Part shown: positions 15,901-27,670 of the stretch, piece after piece
How the letters are laid out: each line of letters starts with the position of its first letter
Numbering within the stretch: position 1 is the first letter of the stretch
Assembly: GCF_023256195.1 (NCBI RefSeq)
Contig: NZ_JAGDWX010000007.1
Span: forward strand, 1 to 39,389
Direction of reading: 5' to 3'
DNA: 39,389 nt
Source: Acidithiobacillus sp.
Lineage (GTDB): Bacteria; Pseudomonadota; Gammaproteobacteria; Acidithiobacillales; Acidithiobacillaceae
The notes under the pieces: model-generated
The model's database searches: none
Told to the model about the DNA's origin: nothing
Seen by the model: the letters and a program-made list of their open reading frames with translations, nothing else
Made by a program: the position numbers and the translations under genes

Positions 15901-16431
15901 ATGCCGAGTCGTCTGACAACAAGCCTTGCGGCCGTCGTTTTTAGCTGCGTCCTGACGCTGCCCCTGGCTGCCGCCGCGGGAACCATTCCGGCTCCCGTAG
16001 CCGGGATGCCCCCTATAAACACCGATTCTCCGATCTACGTTATTCCCGTGCAGAAGGGCGTTACTCCTGCCCAGGTACAGATGGGTATCCAAAGTGGCGC
16101 CGAAGCGGAGAACATGAATGTCGTCGGCACCCTGGATGTCCAGAAGGGACTGCAGGAGCGCGGCATTCCGAGCAAGAGCCCCTATGTGATCTACGAGGTC
16201 TGTAATCTCGTGCTGGGCTCCAAGATCCTCGATACCGATCCCGAATTCGGAGCTTTTGCCCCTTGTAAGATCGTGCTGTATGAAAAGCATGGAAAACTCC
16301 TGTTGCTGACCTACCTGCCGACCTATGCGCTAAAATACTTTCCCGCCAATCCCGCAGCCAAACGGGTCGCCGAGGAATTGAACAAGCAGATCATCTCAGT
16401 CATGAAACAGGCAGCCGCTGGCGGTCTGTAA
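15901..16431 (+). CDS. Secreted DUF302-family protein within the sox operon
   Basis: This 176-aa protein has a signal peptide (about residues 1-26, cut after AAAA) and a DUF302-like domain (about 60-170: a strand-helix repeat with VIYEVCNLVLGSKILDTDPEFGAFAPCKIVLYEKHGKLLLLTYLP split over the centre). It has two cysteines that could form a disulfide in the periplasm. It lies 52 nt after soxA and 17 nt before soxB, so it is part of the operon and expressed with Sox. DUF302 has no agreed function; a role in Sox assembly, sulfur binding or redox balance is possible but unproven. Acidithiobacillus sox operons carry a hypothetical gene at this position. Confidence 0.75.
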   Translation: MPSRLTTSLAAVVFSCVLTLPLAAAAGTIPAPVAGMPPINTDSPIYVIPVQKGVTPAQVQMGIQSGAEAENMNVVGTLDVQKGLQERGIPSKSPYVIYEVCNLVLGSKILDTDPEFGAFAPCKIVLYEKHGKLLLLTYLPTYALKYFPANPAAKRVAEELNKQIISVMKQAAAGGL

Positions 16432-16448
16432 CCCGGGGAGGACATTTC

Positions 16449-19456
<3,008 letters not shown>

Positions 19457-19478
19457 TACCTACCGGATGTAATGGGTC

Positions 19479-20309
19479 ATGGTCGGTCTGTTCTTTCGCC
19501 GTCCCTTACCGTCCCTACTGCGCGTCGGCATACTCGCGGCGCTGAGCCTCGCCCTGACTTTCTACAGTACCACGCACCCGCAGAGTCGGAGTATGGGGCT
19601 TTTCCTGGCGAGCCCCGTACTGGCCGCCGACCAGGCCCTTGTCCGTCTGTGGGGAGAGGGTCAGGACTACCTGCGCAGTCGCGACCAGCTCCTGCGGGAG
19701 AATGCACGCCTGCGCGCAGAGCTCCTTCAGGCGCAACAGGAACTCGTGAAGCTCCCCTTGATCCGTAGTGAAAATCGGCAGCTGCTGGCTCTGCTCGACA
19801 GTTTTCCGGTTCCTCCCGGGCGGGTGACCGTGGCCGGCGTGGTGGCCCAGGATCTCAGTCCGAGCAATCAGAGCATCATCATCGATCTGGGTAGCCGACA
19901 AGGCATTCGCGTCGGTCAGCCGGTACTGGCCCCGGGGGGAGTGGTGGGACAGGTGGTGGCGGTCAGCACCTGGAATGCGCGGGTCGCGCTGCTGTCGGAC
20001 CTCGACAGCAGTCTGCCGGTCCGACCGGAACACAGCAATACCCCTCTGCTGCTGGATGGGACCGGAAATCTGCGGGAACTGCGCGTACCTTTCCAGGCGC
20101 GGGATACGGATCTCAAACCGGGTACCCTGCTGGTCACCTCGGGCCTCGGCGGACGCTTTCCCGCCGGTCTGCCGGTGGGGCGCATCACTGCCGTGGAGCG
20201 CCCGACGGACGCGGCCTTTGCGGTGGTGCGCGTGCGCCCCCTGGCCCAGCTGGGCCAACTCAATACCGTGCTCCTGCTCTGGCCCGGCACGCGTCCTTCG
20301 GAACCGTGA
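19479..20309 (+). CDS. mreC: Rod-shape-determining protein MreC
   Basis: This 276-aa bitopic protein has one N-terminal membrane helix (about residues 13-30), a periplasmic coiled coil (about 60-95, RSRDQLLRENARLRAELLQ) and two beta-barrel domains with the MreC signatures VVAQDLSPSNQSIIIDLGSRQGI, GVVGQVV and LVTSGLGGRFPAGLPVG. It activates PBP2-RodA in the elongasome. It lies 22 nt after mreB and overlaps mreD by GTGA. Length is typical. Confidence 0.96.
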   Translation: MVGLFFRRPLPSLLRVGILAALSLALTFYSTTHPQSRSMGLFLASPVLAADQALVRLWGEGQDYLRSRDQLLRENARLRAELLQAQQELVKLPLIRSENRQLLALLDSFPVPPGRVTVAGVVAQDLSPSNQSIIIDLGSRQGIRVGQPVLAPGGVVGQVVAVSTWNARVALLSDLDSSLPVRPEHSNTPLLLDGTGNLRELRVPFQARDTDLKPGTLLVTSGLGGRFPAGLPVGRITAVERPTDAAFAVVRVRPLAQLGQLNTVLLLWPGTRPSEP

Positions 20310-20779
20310 TCGTCCTGACCTGGATTCTCGCCTTCCTCGCAGCCTTCGTAGCAACGAATCTGCCCCTGGGACCCGTCTACGCCAGCCTGCATCCCGATTT
20401 CGTGGCCTTGCTGGTACTGTACTGGGCCATCGGCGGCAACGGTAGTCTGGGTTACACTCTGGTGTGGGGAATTGGCCTGCTTCAGGATCTGATCCTCGGC
20501 GATCTCTTGGGGGCACACGCCATGGGACTGGTGCTCATGCTCTTCCTGCTCTACCTTGGGCTGGCGCGGGTACGCCGCCTGCCACCCTGGGAGCAGCTCT
20601 TTTTCATCTTCCTGCTGCTTCTGGCGGAGCGCTTCGTGGTGTGGCTGTGGCAGGGATGGACGACGCCGGTGCGTTGGCACTGGGCGCTGCTGGTGGCCCC
20701 GGCTTTCGGCGCTGCTCTCTGGCCGCTGTGGACCAGCCTGCTCGACCGCGTCTTTCAGCGGCAGACGAGACGAGGCTGA
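20306..20779 (+). CDS. mreD: Rod-shape-determining membrane protein MreD
   Basis: This 157-aa integral membrane protein of about five helices is mostly hydrophobic (FLAAFVATNLPL, FVALLVLYWAIGG, LLGAHAMGLVLMLFLLYLGLARV). The MreD pattern of a charged residue within GLLQDLILGDLLGAHAMG is clear. It starts with GTG at 20306, overlapping the mreC stop, and is followed 2 nt later by mrdA. It is part of the elongasome. Confidence 0.93.
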   Translation: MIVLTWILAFLAAFVATNLPLGPVYASLHPDFVALLVLYWAIGGNGSLGYTLVWGIGLLQDLILGDLLGAHAMGLVLMLFLLYLGLARVRRLPPWEQLFFIFLLLLAERFVVWLWQGWTTPVRWHWALLVAPAFGAALWPLWTSLLDRVFQRQTRRG

Positions 20780-20781
20780 GC

Positions 20782-22584
20782 GTGCAGATCCGTCGACGTG
20801 AGCGCGCCTTCTTCACCTCGCGGCTACTGTTCATCGCCGCACTCATCGGCGTAATGAGTTTGGTGCTGCTGGCACGCATCCTGTACCTTCAGGTACAGGC
20901 CCACGAGCGTTATGTCCTGCAGTCGGACCGCAACACCCTGGCAGTGCTGCCGCTGGCGCCGGTGCGCGGCAAGATCCTGGATCGTCAGGGGCGGGTGCTG
21001 GCGGACAATCGTCTGGAGTACGTTCTGACGCTGACTCCCGATAGCGTTGCGGACATTGGTGAGACCATCGCTGCACTGCGGACGGTGTTGCCCATCTCGG
21101 ACGAGGACTACCGGGCTTTTCTGCGCAATCGCCGCGGCACCCACGCCTACCAGGCCGTGGTGCTGCGACGCAACCTGAACGCGACGGAACTGGCGCGCTT
21201 TGCGCTGGTGAAGGGGTCCTTTCCCGGGGTTCAGATCGAGACGCACTGGCAGCGGGTGTATCCCTACGGTCCGAGCTTTGCCCACGTAGTTGGCTATGTC
21301 GGTCGTCCCGACTCGCGCGATCTGGAACAGGATCCGACGCTGGCGCGCTCGGGCCTGGATCAGGTGGGTAAGAGCGGTCTGGAAGCGCAGTACGAGGATC
21401 TTTTGCGCGGGGTATCGGGAGTACAGGAGGTGGAGGTCAACGCCCGCGGCCAGAGTGTCGGCAGTTTCGAGGAGCGACCAGCCCGCGCCGGTACCGATCT
21501 GCATACGACCCTGGACCTGGACCTGCAAACCGCAGCCGCCGCCGCCATGGCCGGCCACTCCGGTGCCGTGGTAGCGGTCGATCCCCGCAACGGTGCGGTG
21601 CTGGCCGCCTACTCAGCGCCCAGCTACGATCCCAACGACTTCGTCAAGGGCCTCGATGGCGCCCAATGGCAAAGTCTGCGGGACGATCCTCTGCACCCCT
21701 TGAACAACCGCTTCGCCGCCGGCAACTATCCGCCGGGCTCCACCATCAAACCCTTTGTGGCGTTGGTGGCGCTGAGGGATGGCGCGATCCAGCCCGAAGA
21801 GACTCTGGCCGGGGGCGGGTATTTCCAGATCCCTGGCACGCAGCATCGTTATTACGATTGGCGCCCGGGCGGACACGGTCGCCAGGATCTGCGAGCGGCG
21901 ATCCGCGATTCCAACGACGTCTTCTTCTATCAGCTCGCCCTGCGCTTGGGCCCCACCCGCCTTGCGCAAGGACTCGAGGACCTGGGTTTTGGGAACTCCA
22001 CGGCCATCGACCTGCCCGGTGAGGCTCGCGGTCTGGTGCCGAGCCCGGCCTGGATGCGCACTCGGCGCGGACAATCGCACTGGCACACGGGGCAGACAGT
22101 GATGATGGGTATCGGCCAGGGCTATCTGCTGGCCACACCGCTGCAGCTGGTCCGGGCAACGGCAGCCATCGCCGCCGACGGTCAGCTGCCGGACCTGCAT
22201 CTGCGCGCCGACCGACCGATACGGACGCGAACCGTAGAGGCTTCGCCGCGGCACATGCAGCTCGTGGAGGAGGCCATGCGCGCCGTAGTGCAGCATGGCA
22301 CCGCCCACATCCTTGCCAGCGATCCGCACGATATTGCCGGCAAGACCGGCACGGCGCAGGTCCGTCGCGCCGAGCGCGATGCCGTTGGTCGAGTGCGCAA
22401 GGGCAGCGACAGCCGCCATCTGCGCGATCACGCACTCTTCATCGCCTACGCGCCGGCCAGTCATCCGCAGATCGCAGTGGCCGTGATCGTCGAGCACGGC
22501 GGCCACGGTGGCAGCGCCGCCGCGCCGGTCGCCCAGGCCGTCATCGACCGATATCTGGACCGCGATTCCACCGCCCAACCATGA
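20782..22584 (+). CDS. mrdA: Penicillin-binding protein 2, elongasome transpeptidase
   Basis: This 600-aa class B PBP has one N-terminal membrane helix (about 14-36), a pedestal dimerisation domain (about 60-220, with APVRGKILDRQGRVLADN) and a transpeptidase domain with YPPGSTIKP (catalytic S320, K323), SxN in DSNDVFFYQ, and KTG in AGKTGTAQV. It cross-links peptidoglycan during cell elongation with RodA. The GTG start at 20782 follows the mreD stop by 2 nt; the open frame further upstream overlaps mreD and is not coding. mrdB follows with ATGA overlap. Confidence 0.97.
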   Translation: MQIRRRERAFFTSRLLFIAALIGVMSLVLLARILYLQVQAHERYVLQSDRNTLAVLPLAPVRGKILDRQGRVLADNRLEYVLTLTPDSVADIGETIAALRTVLPISDEDYRAFLRNRRGTHAYQAVVLRRNLNATELARFALVKGSFPGVQIETHWQRVYPYGPSFAHVVGYVGRPDSRDLEQDPTLARSGLDQVGKSGLEAQYEDLLRGVSGVQEVEVNARGQSVGSFEERPARAGTDLHTTLDLDLQTAAAAAMAGHSGAVVAVDPRNGAVLAAYSAPSYDPNDFVKGLDGAQWQSLRDDPLHPLNNRFAAGNYPPGSTIKPFVALVALRDGAIQPEETLAGGGYFQIPGTQHRYYDWRPGGHGRQDLRAAIRDSNDVFFYQLALRLGPTRLAQGLEDLGFGNSTAIDLPGEARGLVPSPAWMRTRRGQSHWHTGQTVMMGIGQGYLLATPLQLVRATAAIAADGQLPDLHLRADRPIRTRTVEASPRHMQLVEEAMRAVVQHGTAHILASDPHDIAGKTGTAQVRRAERDAVGRVRKGSDSRHLRDHALFIAYAPASHPQIAVAVIVEHGGHGGSAAAPVAQAVIDRYLDRDSTAQP

Positions 22585-23678
22585 ACCTCCACAGCTTCTC
22601 TTTACGTCGCGCGCTCGGCCATCTGGACCCTGCCCTCATGACCGGAATCTTCCTACTCATGGGGATCAGCCTTGCGGTCCTCTACAGCGGCAGTCAGGAG
22701 AGTATCCGCGTGGTTCTGGCGCAGTTGCTGCGATTCGCCATCGGTCTCGTGGTGCTGGTGGGCGTGGCCAACATCCCACCGGAACGACTGCGAGCCTGGG
22801 CACCGTTCCTCTATGGTCTGGGACTCGTGCTTCTGGCCGTCACTCTGGTCGCGGGCAGGACCTATCTGGGTGCCAAGCGCTGGCTGGGCGTCGGTCCCCT
22901 CAGCTTTCAACCCTCGGAGCTCGTCAAGCTCGCACTGCCGCTGATGCTTGCCTACTACTACTCCCAGGCGGAAAACGTGCAGAGCTGGAAAGCAGCCCTG
23001 AGCGGCTTTGCACTCATTTCCGTACCCTTTCTGCTCATTGCCAAGGAGCCGGACCTGGGCACTGCAGCCCAGATCGGAGCAGCGGGAATCTTCACCATGT
23101 GGCTGGCCGGAGTACGCCGGCGCTGGTTCATCGGCCTCATTCTCCTGGCCGTGATCAGCGGCCCCATCCTCTGGCACTTTCTCCACGGCTACCAAAAAGA
23201 GCGCATCCTGACCTTTCTCGATCCGCAACGAGACCCTCTGGGAGCGGGCTATCACATCATCCAGAGCATGATCGCCATCGGCTCCGGGGGGGTCTTTGGC
23301 AAGGGTTGGTTCAACGGCACCCAGGTGAATCTGGATTTTCTGCCCGAAGCGCAGACGGATTTCGTTTTCGCCGGTTTCGCCGAGGAGTTTGGACTGGTGG
23401 GCGTGCTCTTTCTCATGGCCACCTACCTGCTCATTGTCCTGCGCGGGCTCATCATCGCCTACGAGTGCCGCGACCGCTTCGGTCGTCTCATCGCCGGCAC
23501 CTTGAGCCTGACCTTCTTCCTGTACATATTCATCAACATGGGAATGACGACGGGGATCCTGCCGGTGGTGGGGGTACCACTGCCGCTGGTGAGCTACGGA
23601 GGTACCGCCATGCTGACCTTTCTCATCGGCTTGGGTATCCTCATGTCTGTGCATTCCCATCCGCGTTTCCACGAATAA
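22581..23678 (+). CDS. mrdB: RodA, SEDS peptidoglycan glycosyltransferase
   Basis: This 365-aa polytopic protein of about ten membrane helices has SEDS motifs AKRWLGVGPLSFQPSELVKLALPL, QTDFVFAGFAEEFGLVG and the C-terminal GILPVVGVPLPLVSYGGTAMLT. RodA polymerises glycan strands with PBP2 in the elongasome. It overlaps mrdA by 4 nt and is followed 34 nt later by dacA. Unlike the E. coli order, no rlpA gene lies between mrdB and dacA. Confidence 0.97.
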   Translation: MNLHSFSLRRALGHLDPALMTGIFLLMGISLAVLYSGSQESIRVVLAQLLRFAIGLVVLVGVANIPPERLRAWAPFLYGLGLVLLAVTLVAGRTYLGAKRWLGVGPLSFQPSELVKLALPLMLAYYYSQAENVQSWKAALSGFALISVPFLLIAKEPDLGTAAQIGAAGIFTMWLAGVRRRWFIGLILLAVISGPILWHFLHGYQKERILTFLDPQRDPLGAGYHIIQSMIAIGSGGVFGKGWFNGTQVNLDFLPEAQTDFVFAGFAEEFGLVGVLFLMATYLLIVLRGLIIAYECRDRFGRLIAGTLSLTFFLYIFINMGMTTGILPVVGVPLPLVSYGGTAMLTFLIGLGILMSVHSHPRFHE

Positions 23679-23712
23679 TCCGTTCCTACGTCGAGGTCCA
23701 CCGAGGAATCCC

Positions 23713-24879
23713 ATGTCCGTTCCCTTCTTGCGCGCAGTCCTTGCGCTCTGCACCGTCGGTATCACGCTTTTCACCCAGTTGTCTCTGGCGGCAACGCCAA
23801 CGCCGCAGATTCCCATCCCTCCGGCTCCAGCCCTGCCCTCCGTAGCGACTTACGTGCTCATGGATTACGATAGCGGCCAGATCATCGCTGCCAAAGGGGA
23901 GAACCTGCACCGCGCGCCGGCCAGTCTCACCAAACTGATGACGGCCTACCTGACCTACCAAGCCATGGGCAACGGTAGCCTGCGTCCCGATGAAGCGGTG
24001 AATGTGTCCAACACCGCGTGGAAGACCGGGGGTTCGCGGATGTTCATCCAGCCTGGGCTGCCGGTGACGGTGGATCAGTTGCTGCACGGTCTGCTCATCG
24101 ATTCCGGCAACGATGCCGCCGTGGCGCTGGCCGAGACCGTCGGCGGCAGCCAGAGCGGCTTCGTCACCCTCATGAACGATGCCGCTCGCCGTCTGCAGCT
24201 GGACAACACCCACTACAGCAACGTCAATGGCCTGCCCGACAGCGGGCTCTACACCACGGCACTGGATGTGGCCAAGCTCAGTCGCGCCCTGATCCACCAG
24301 TATCCCCAGGTGCTCGATATCACCAAGCAGAAATCCTACACCTACAACAAGATCACGCAGCGCAGCTGGAATCCGGTACTTTTTCGCGACCCCAGCGTCG
24401 ACGGTCTGAAAACCGGTCTGACCGATGAATCCGGCTACTGTATCGACGCCACAGCCCTGCGCAATGGCCGACGCCTCATCGCGGTAGTCATGGGCGGGCC
24501 CAGCTGGCCCGGCAGCACCAACGCGGTGGAGTCCCTCCTCAATTACGGCTACCGCTTCTTCGAGGACCACGAGCTCTACAAGGCGATGACCAAGGTCGGT
24601 GAAATCCACGACCCCATGCTGTCGCCCATGCGTATTCCCGTCGCCGTGGCTTCCAAGGTGACCGTCACCGTGCCGCGTGGGCGGCTGGACGAACTCCAAA
24701 CGCGCCTCGTCTGGAAGCCCGCGGGGCCCCTGCCCGTAGCCAAGGGTGGCGTCGTGGGCGAGATGATCATCTCCCTGCACGGCCAGACGCTGCAGACCGT
24801 ACCGCTGGTCAGCATGGTCGCGGTGGATCGGGCCGGCTGGCTGACGCGGCAGTGGCACCATCTGCAGAACGCCCTCTGA
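23713..24879 (+). CDS. dacA: D-alanyl-D-alanine carboxypeptidase (PBP5/6 family)
   Basis: This 388-aa protein has a Sec signal peptide (about 1-27, cut after SLAA) and the peptidase S11 motifs S71-L-T-K74, S131-G-N133 and K233-T-G235, followed by the PBP5 C-terminal beta domain (about 285-365) and a C-terminal amphipathic tail (AGWLTRQWHHLQNAL) that anchors to the membrane. It trims pentapeptides in mature wall. It is co-directional with mrdAB and ybeD-lipBA, the usual proteobacterial neighbourhood. Confidence 0.97.
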   Translation: MSVPFLRAVLALCTVGITLFTQLSLAATPTPQIPIPPAPALPSVATYVLMDYDSGQIIAAKGENLHRAPASLTKLMTAYLTYQAMGNGSLRPDEAVNVSNTAWKTGGSRMFIQPGLPVTVDQLLHGLLIDSGNDAAVALAETVGGSQSGFVTLMNDAARRLQLDNTHYSNVNGLPDSGLYTTALDVAKLSRALIHQYPQVLDITKQKSYTYNKITQRSWNPVLFRDPSVDGLKTGLTDESGYCIDATALRNGRRLIAVVMGGPSWPGSTNAVESLLNYGYRFFEDHELYKAMTKVGEIHDPMLSPMRIPVAVASKVTVTVPRGRLDELQTRLVWKPAGPLPVAKGGVVGEMIISLHGQTLQTVPLVSMVAVDRAGWLTRQWHHLQNAL

Positions 24880-24980
24880 TGGGGCCAGGGCTTCACCCCC
24901 GGACTGCGAAGCTCTACCATGGGGGTATACATGTGGCCCCGATGCCTTGTGGGCCGCGCACAGGTCCACGAGGAGGGCAT

Positions 24981-25262
24981 ATGACTGCCATAGGTTCGCA
25001 ATCCGGGGGGGGTGCGGGCGAGGATTTTCCCCACCTGCACCACGTCAAGGTCATCGGCCAGAGCGACGATCTCCTCGCCGCGGTGCGCGCAGCCGTGGCG
25101 CCGCACGCCCCCAGCCTTCCGGAATCCGCCTTTTCCGTGCGTCCCAGCCGGCGCGGCAACTACCACGCCGTGACCTGCTCTCTGGTCGTCGAGAGTGAGC
25201 TTCAGCTGCGGGCAGTCTACGCGGCCGTGAGCCGCATCGAGGGAGTCATCCTGTGTCTGTAG
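24981..25262 (+). CDS. DUF493/YbeD family protein
   Basis: This 93-aa protein belongs to the UPF0250/DUF493 (YbeD) family of small ACT-like proteins found upstream of lipB. Residues 20-93 show the pattern FPHLHHVKVIGQ, FSVRPSRRGNYHAVTCSLVVES and [18 protein letters not shown]. The ATG has AGGAGG 5 nt upstream, and lipB begins inside its last codons (GTG at 25253). The 101-nt gap after dacA holds an inverted repeat GGGGCCA (24881-24887)/TGGCCCC (24934-24940) and a TATACA hexamer (24926), a possible but weak promoter. A run of eight G occurs near the N terminus. Function in lipoate metabolism is presumed only. Confidence 0.88.
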   Translation: MTAIGSQSGGGAGEDFPHLHHVKVIGQSDDLLAAVRAAVAPHAPSLPESAFSVRPSRRGNYHAVTCSLVVESELQLRAVYAAVSRIEGVILCL

Positions 25263-25897
25263 AATCCCCCATCGCCTTGCGTTGCTGGCCGGGCCTGCTC
25301 CCCTACTTCACGGTACTCGACGCCATGCGCGAATTCACGCGCCAGCGCGATGCGCAGACGAGTGACCAGATCTGGCTCCTGCAGCACCCGCCGGTGATCA
25401 CCTTGGGCAGCAATGCCGATCCGACGGATGTTCTCGATCCCGGCCCAATCCCGGTCATCCGCAGCGATCGCGGCGGCCAGGCTACCTACCATGGACCTGG
25501 GCAATGGCTGGTCTACACCTTGCTGGATCTTGGGCGCATGGGCATCGGTGTACGGGATCTGATCTCCGCCCTGGAGAATGCCGTGATCGATCTACTGGCG
25601 AGCCGCGACGTCGCCGCCGTGGCCCGCAGCGAGGCCCCAGGCGTCTACGTGAACGGCGCCAAGATCGCGTCCGTCGGCCTGAAAGTGCACAAGGGCTGCA
25701 GCTACCACGGTCTGAGCCTCAATGTGCATATGGATCTCGAGCCCTTCAGACGGATCACACCCTGCGGACAGAAAGGCCTGGCGGTGACTCAGGTACACGA
25801 TCTCGTGCCCGACTGGGATGAGGCGAGCATTCCCGGGGCACTGATGGAAGCCTTGGCCCAGCGACTAGGGCGCCCCATACAGCGAGGTGGCGCATGA
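25253..25897 (+). CDS. lipB: Octanoyl-ACP:protein N-octanoyltransferase LipB
   Basis: This 214-aa enzyme transfers octanoate from acyl carrier protein to lipoyl domains. LipB motifs: [12 protein letters not shown] (72-83), K137 in [12 protein letters not shown] and the catalytic C171 in RITPCGQKG. The GTG start overlaps the end of ybeD by 10 nt, and lipA starts at the ATGA over its stop, so translation is coupled. Length matches the family. Confidence 0.97.
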   Translation: MSVESPIALRCWPGLLPYFTVLDAMREFTRQRDAQTSDQIWLLQHPPVITLGSNADPTDVLDPGPIPVIRSDRGGQATYHGPGQWLVYTLLDLGRMGIGVRDLISALENAVIDLLASRDVAAVARSEAPGVYVNGAKIASVGLKVHKGCSYHGLSLNVHMDLEPFRRITPCGQKGLAVTQVHDLVPDWDEASIPGALMEALAQRLGRPIQRGGA

Positions 25898-26859
25898 GCG
25901 ATCCCCAGAGTGCGCGCGAGACCAGAAAGGTGCAACGTGGCCACGACAAGGTGGCCCGCAACCCCATACCCATCGTTGCCCAAGAACTGCCTCGACAACG
26001 CAAGCCTGCCTGGTTTCGCGTGGCCTCGCCCCTCTCGCCGGAAGTAGACCGCCTCAAGGGCATCCTGCGGGAAGCGAAGCTGCACACGGTCTGTGAGGAA
26101 GCCTCCTGCCCCAATCTCGGGGAGTGTTTCGGCTCCGGTACGGCGACCTTCATGATCCTCGGCGATCTCTGTACACGCCGTTGCCCCTTCTGCGATGTGG
26201 CCCACGGTCGTCCCGAGGCGCCGGATCCGGAGGAGCCCGATCATCTGGCGGATACGGTGGCCCGCATGGGTCTGCGCTTCGTGGTAGTCACCTCGGTGGA
26301 TCGCGATGATCTGAGGGACGGGGGTGCCGCGCACTTTGCCGCCGTCATCGCGGCCCTGCGTACCCGCTGCCCGGAGCTGCACATCGAGATCCTGGTACCC
26401 GACTTCCGTGGGCGGGCAGCCGTGGCCCTGGACCTCCTTGCCGCTACCCCTCCGGACGTCTTCAACCACAATCTCGAAACGGTGCCGCGCCTGTATCCCC
26501 GCGCTCGCCCCGGTGCCGACTACCGACACTCCCTACAGCTGCTCCGGGACTTCAAGGTCCGGCAGCCCGGCGTACCGAGCAAATCCGGTCTCATGCTCGG
26601 CCTTGGCGAAAGCCTGGACGAGATCCGCGCCGTGCTCCGGGACCTGCGGGAGGCCGACTGTGAGCTGCTGACTCTGGGGCAGTATCTGGCACCCTCGCGG
26701 CATCATCTGCCGGTGGAACGCTATGTACCACCGGAGGAGTTCGCCGAGCTCAAGCGCGAGGCTCTGGCCCTCGGCTTCCGCCAGGTGGCCGCTGGTCCGC
26801 TGGTGCGTTCCTCCTATCACGCCGAGCACAGCTTCCGCGAGCTGCGGACGGCAGACTAG
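25894..26859 (+). CDS. lipA: Lipoyl synthase LipA
   Basis: This 321-aa radical-SAM enzyme inserts two sulfurs into octanoyl groups. The auxiliary cluster is C67-x4-C72-x5-C78 ([12 protein letters not shown]) and the SAM cluster is C93-x3-C97-x2-C100 (CTRRCPFCD). The C-terminal serine ligand region is VRSSYHAEH. It is classical LipA, not the lipoate system lbpA/sLpl that some sHdr organisms carry near hdr genes. Last clear gene of ybeD-lipB-lipA; elyC follows 22 nt later. Confidence 0.97.
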   Translation: MSDPQSARETRKVQRGHDKVARNPIPIVAQELPRQRKPAWFRVASPLSPEVDRLKGILREAKLHTVCEEASCPNLGECFGSGTATFMILGDLCTRRCPFCDVAHGRPEAPDPEEPDHLADTVARMGLRFVVVTSVDRDDLRDGGAAHFAAVIAALRTRCPELHIEILVPDFRGRAAVALDLLAATPPDVFNHNLETVPRLYPRARPGADYRHSLQLLRDFKVRQPGVPSKSGLMLGLGESLDEIRAVLRDLREADCELLTLGQYLAPSRHHLPVERYVPPEEFAELKREALALGFRQVAAGPLVRSSYHAEHSFRELRTAD

Positions 26860-26881
26860 GGCACGCGTCTTGCCACACACG

Positions 26882-27670
26882 ATGCTTCTGACCCTGGCAT
26901 CGGCGCTGCTGCAACCGCCGGGCTTCTTTCTGGCGCTCGTCCTGGTGAGTCTGGTACTGCTCGTCCTGGGCCTGCGGACGCTGGGTTGGTCGCTACTGCT
27001 TGCCGCCTGTTTCGGACTCTATCTCAGCGCCACCGGCGCCGGCGCACGCTGGCTGGTAATGCCCTTGGAGAACCGCTACCCCCCTTTGCCGCATCTGCAG
27101 CCCGGAGTGGGCGCCATCGTCGTTCTGGGAGGTGGCGAGGTGGCCAGACCGCCGGGGGATGGTGGTGACATGGCCAACGCGCGCACGCTGATGCGCCTGC
27201 AGGCGGCGGCCAAACTGGCCAAACTGAGCGGTCTGCCCATCGTCCCGAGCGGAGGCGCGCCGCGCTATGGTGCGCCCCCGGAGGCGGCTACCATGGCAAG
27301 GCTCCTGCGACAGAGCTTTGCCGTCGACAACCCCATCTGGATCGAGGGCAAATCCTTCAATACCGCCGCCAATGCCTACGACAGCAAAAAACTCTTGGCA
27401 GGCCACGGCATCCAGCGCGTCTATCTGGTCACCTCCGCTCTGCACATGCCGCGGGCCATGGCCTGGTTCCGTCGCGCCGGCCTTGATCCCATACCCGTAC
27501 CCTGCGATTACCGACTCGATCGCAACCTCGGTTCCGGTTACGAGAGCTGGCTGCCGCGCGCCATTTACCTCGAGGCCAGCAGCGAAGCCATTCACGAATA
27601 TCTGGGTCTGTTCTGGCTCCATCTGCAGGAGCGCGGCTGGGTCCGAGGCCGCGCCAACTCCCGTCAGTGA
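26882..27670 (+). CDS. DUF218 (YdcF/ElyC-like) membrane protein
   Basis: This 262-aa protein has two N-terminal membrane helices (about residues 13-33 and 35-52) followed by a DUF218 domain: GAIVVLGGGEV, PIVPSGGAPRYG, EGKSFNTAANAYDSKKLL, VYLVTSALHMPRAMAWFRRAGL. ElyC in E. coli acts in envelope maintenance and lipid carrier metabolism; the neighbouring wall genes suit such a role. The ATG at 26882 follows lipA by 22 nt; a TTG at 26870 is an alternative. It ends overlapping the convergent L,D-transpeptidase gene by 7 nt. Confidence 0.88.
   Translation: MLLTLASALLQPPGFFLALVLVSLVLLVLGLRTLGWSLLLAACFGLYLSATGAGARWLVMPLENRYPPLPHLQPGVGAIVVLGGGEVARPPGDGGDMANARTLMRLQAAAKLAKLSGLPIVPSGGAPRYGAPPEAATMARLLRQSFAVDNPIWIEGKSFNTAANAYDSKKLLAGHGIQRVYLVTSALHMPRAMAWFRRAGLDPIPVPCDYRLDRNLGSGYESWLPRAIYLEASSEAIHEYLGLFWLHLQERGWVRGRANSRQ

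Noticed and set aside
20464-20781. 106-codon upstream extension of mrdA
   Set aside because: It overlaps mreD in another frame; the GTG at 20782 gives the normal short cytoplasmic tail before the membrane helix.
22653-23816. 387-codon open frame on the minus strand
   Set aside because: It lies fully over mrdB and the start of dacA, has low-complexity polar composition and no recognisable domain; a shadow of the RodA coding frame.
24881-24940. Inverted repeat GGGGCCA/TGGCCCC between dacA and the DUF493 gene as a terminator or riboswitch
   Set aside because: The arms are 46 nt apart with no T run, and no known riboswitch core is recognisable. Recorded only in the gene entry.
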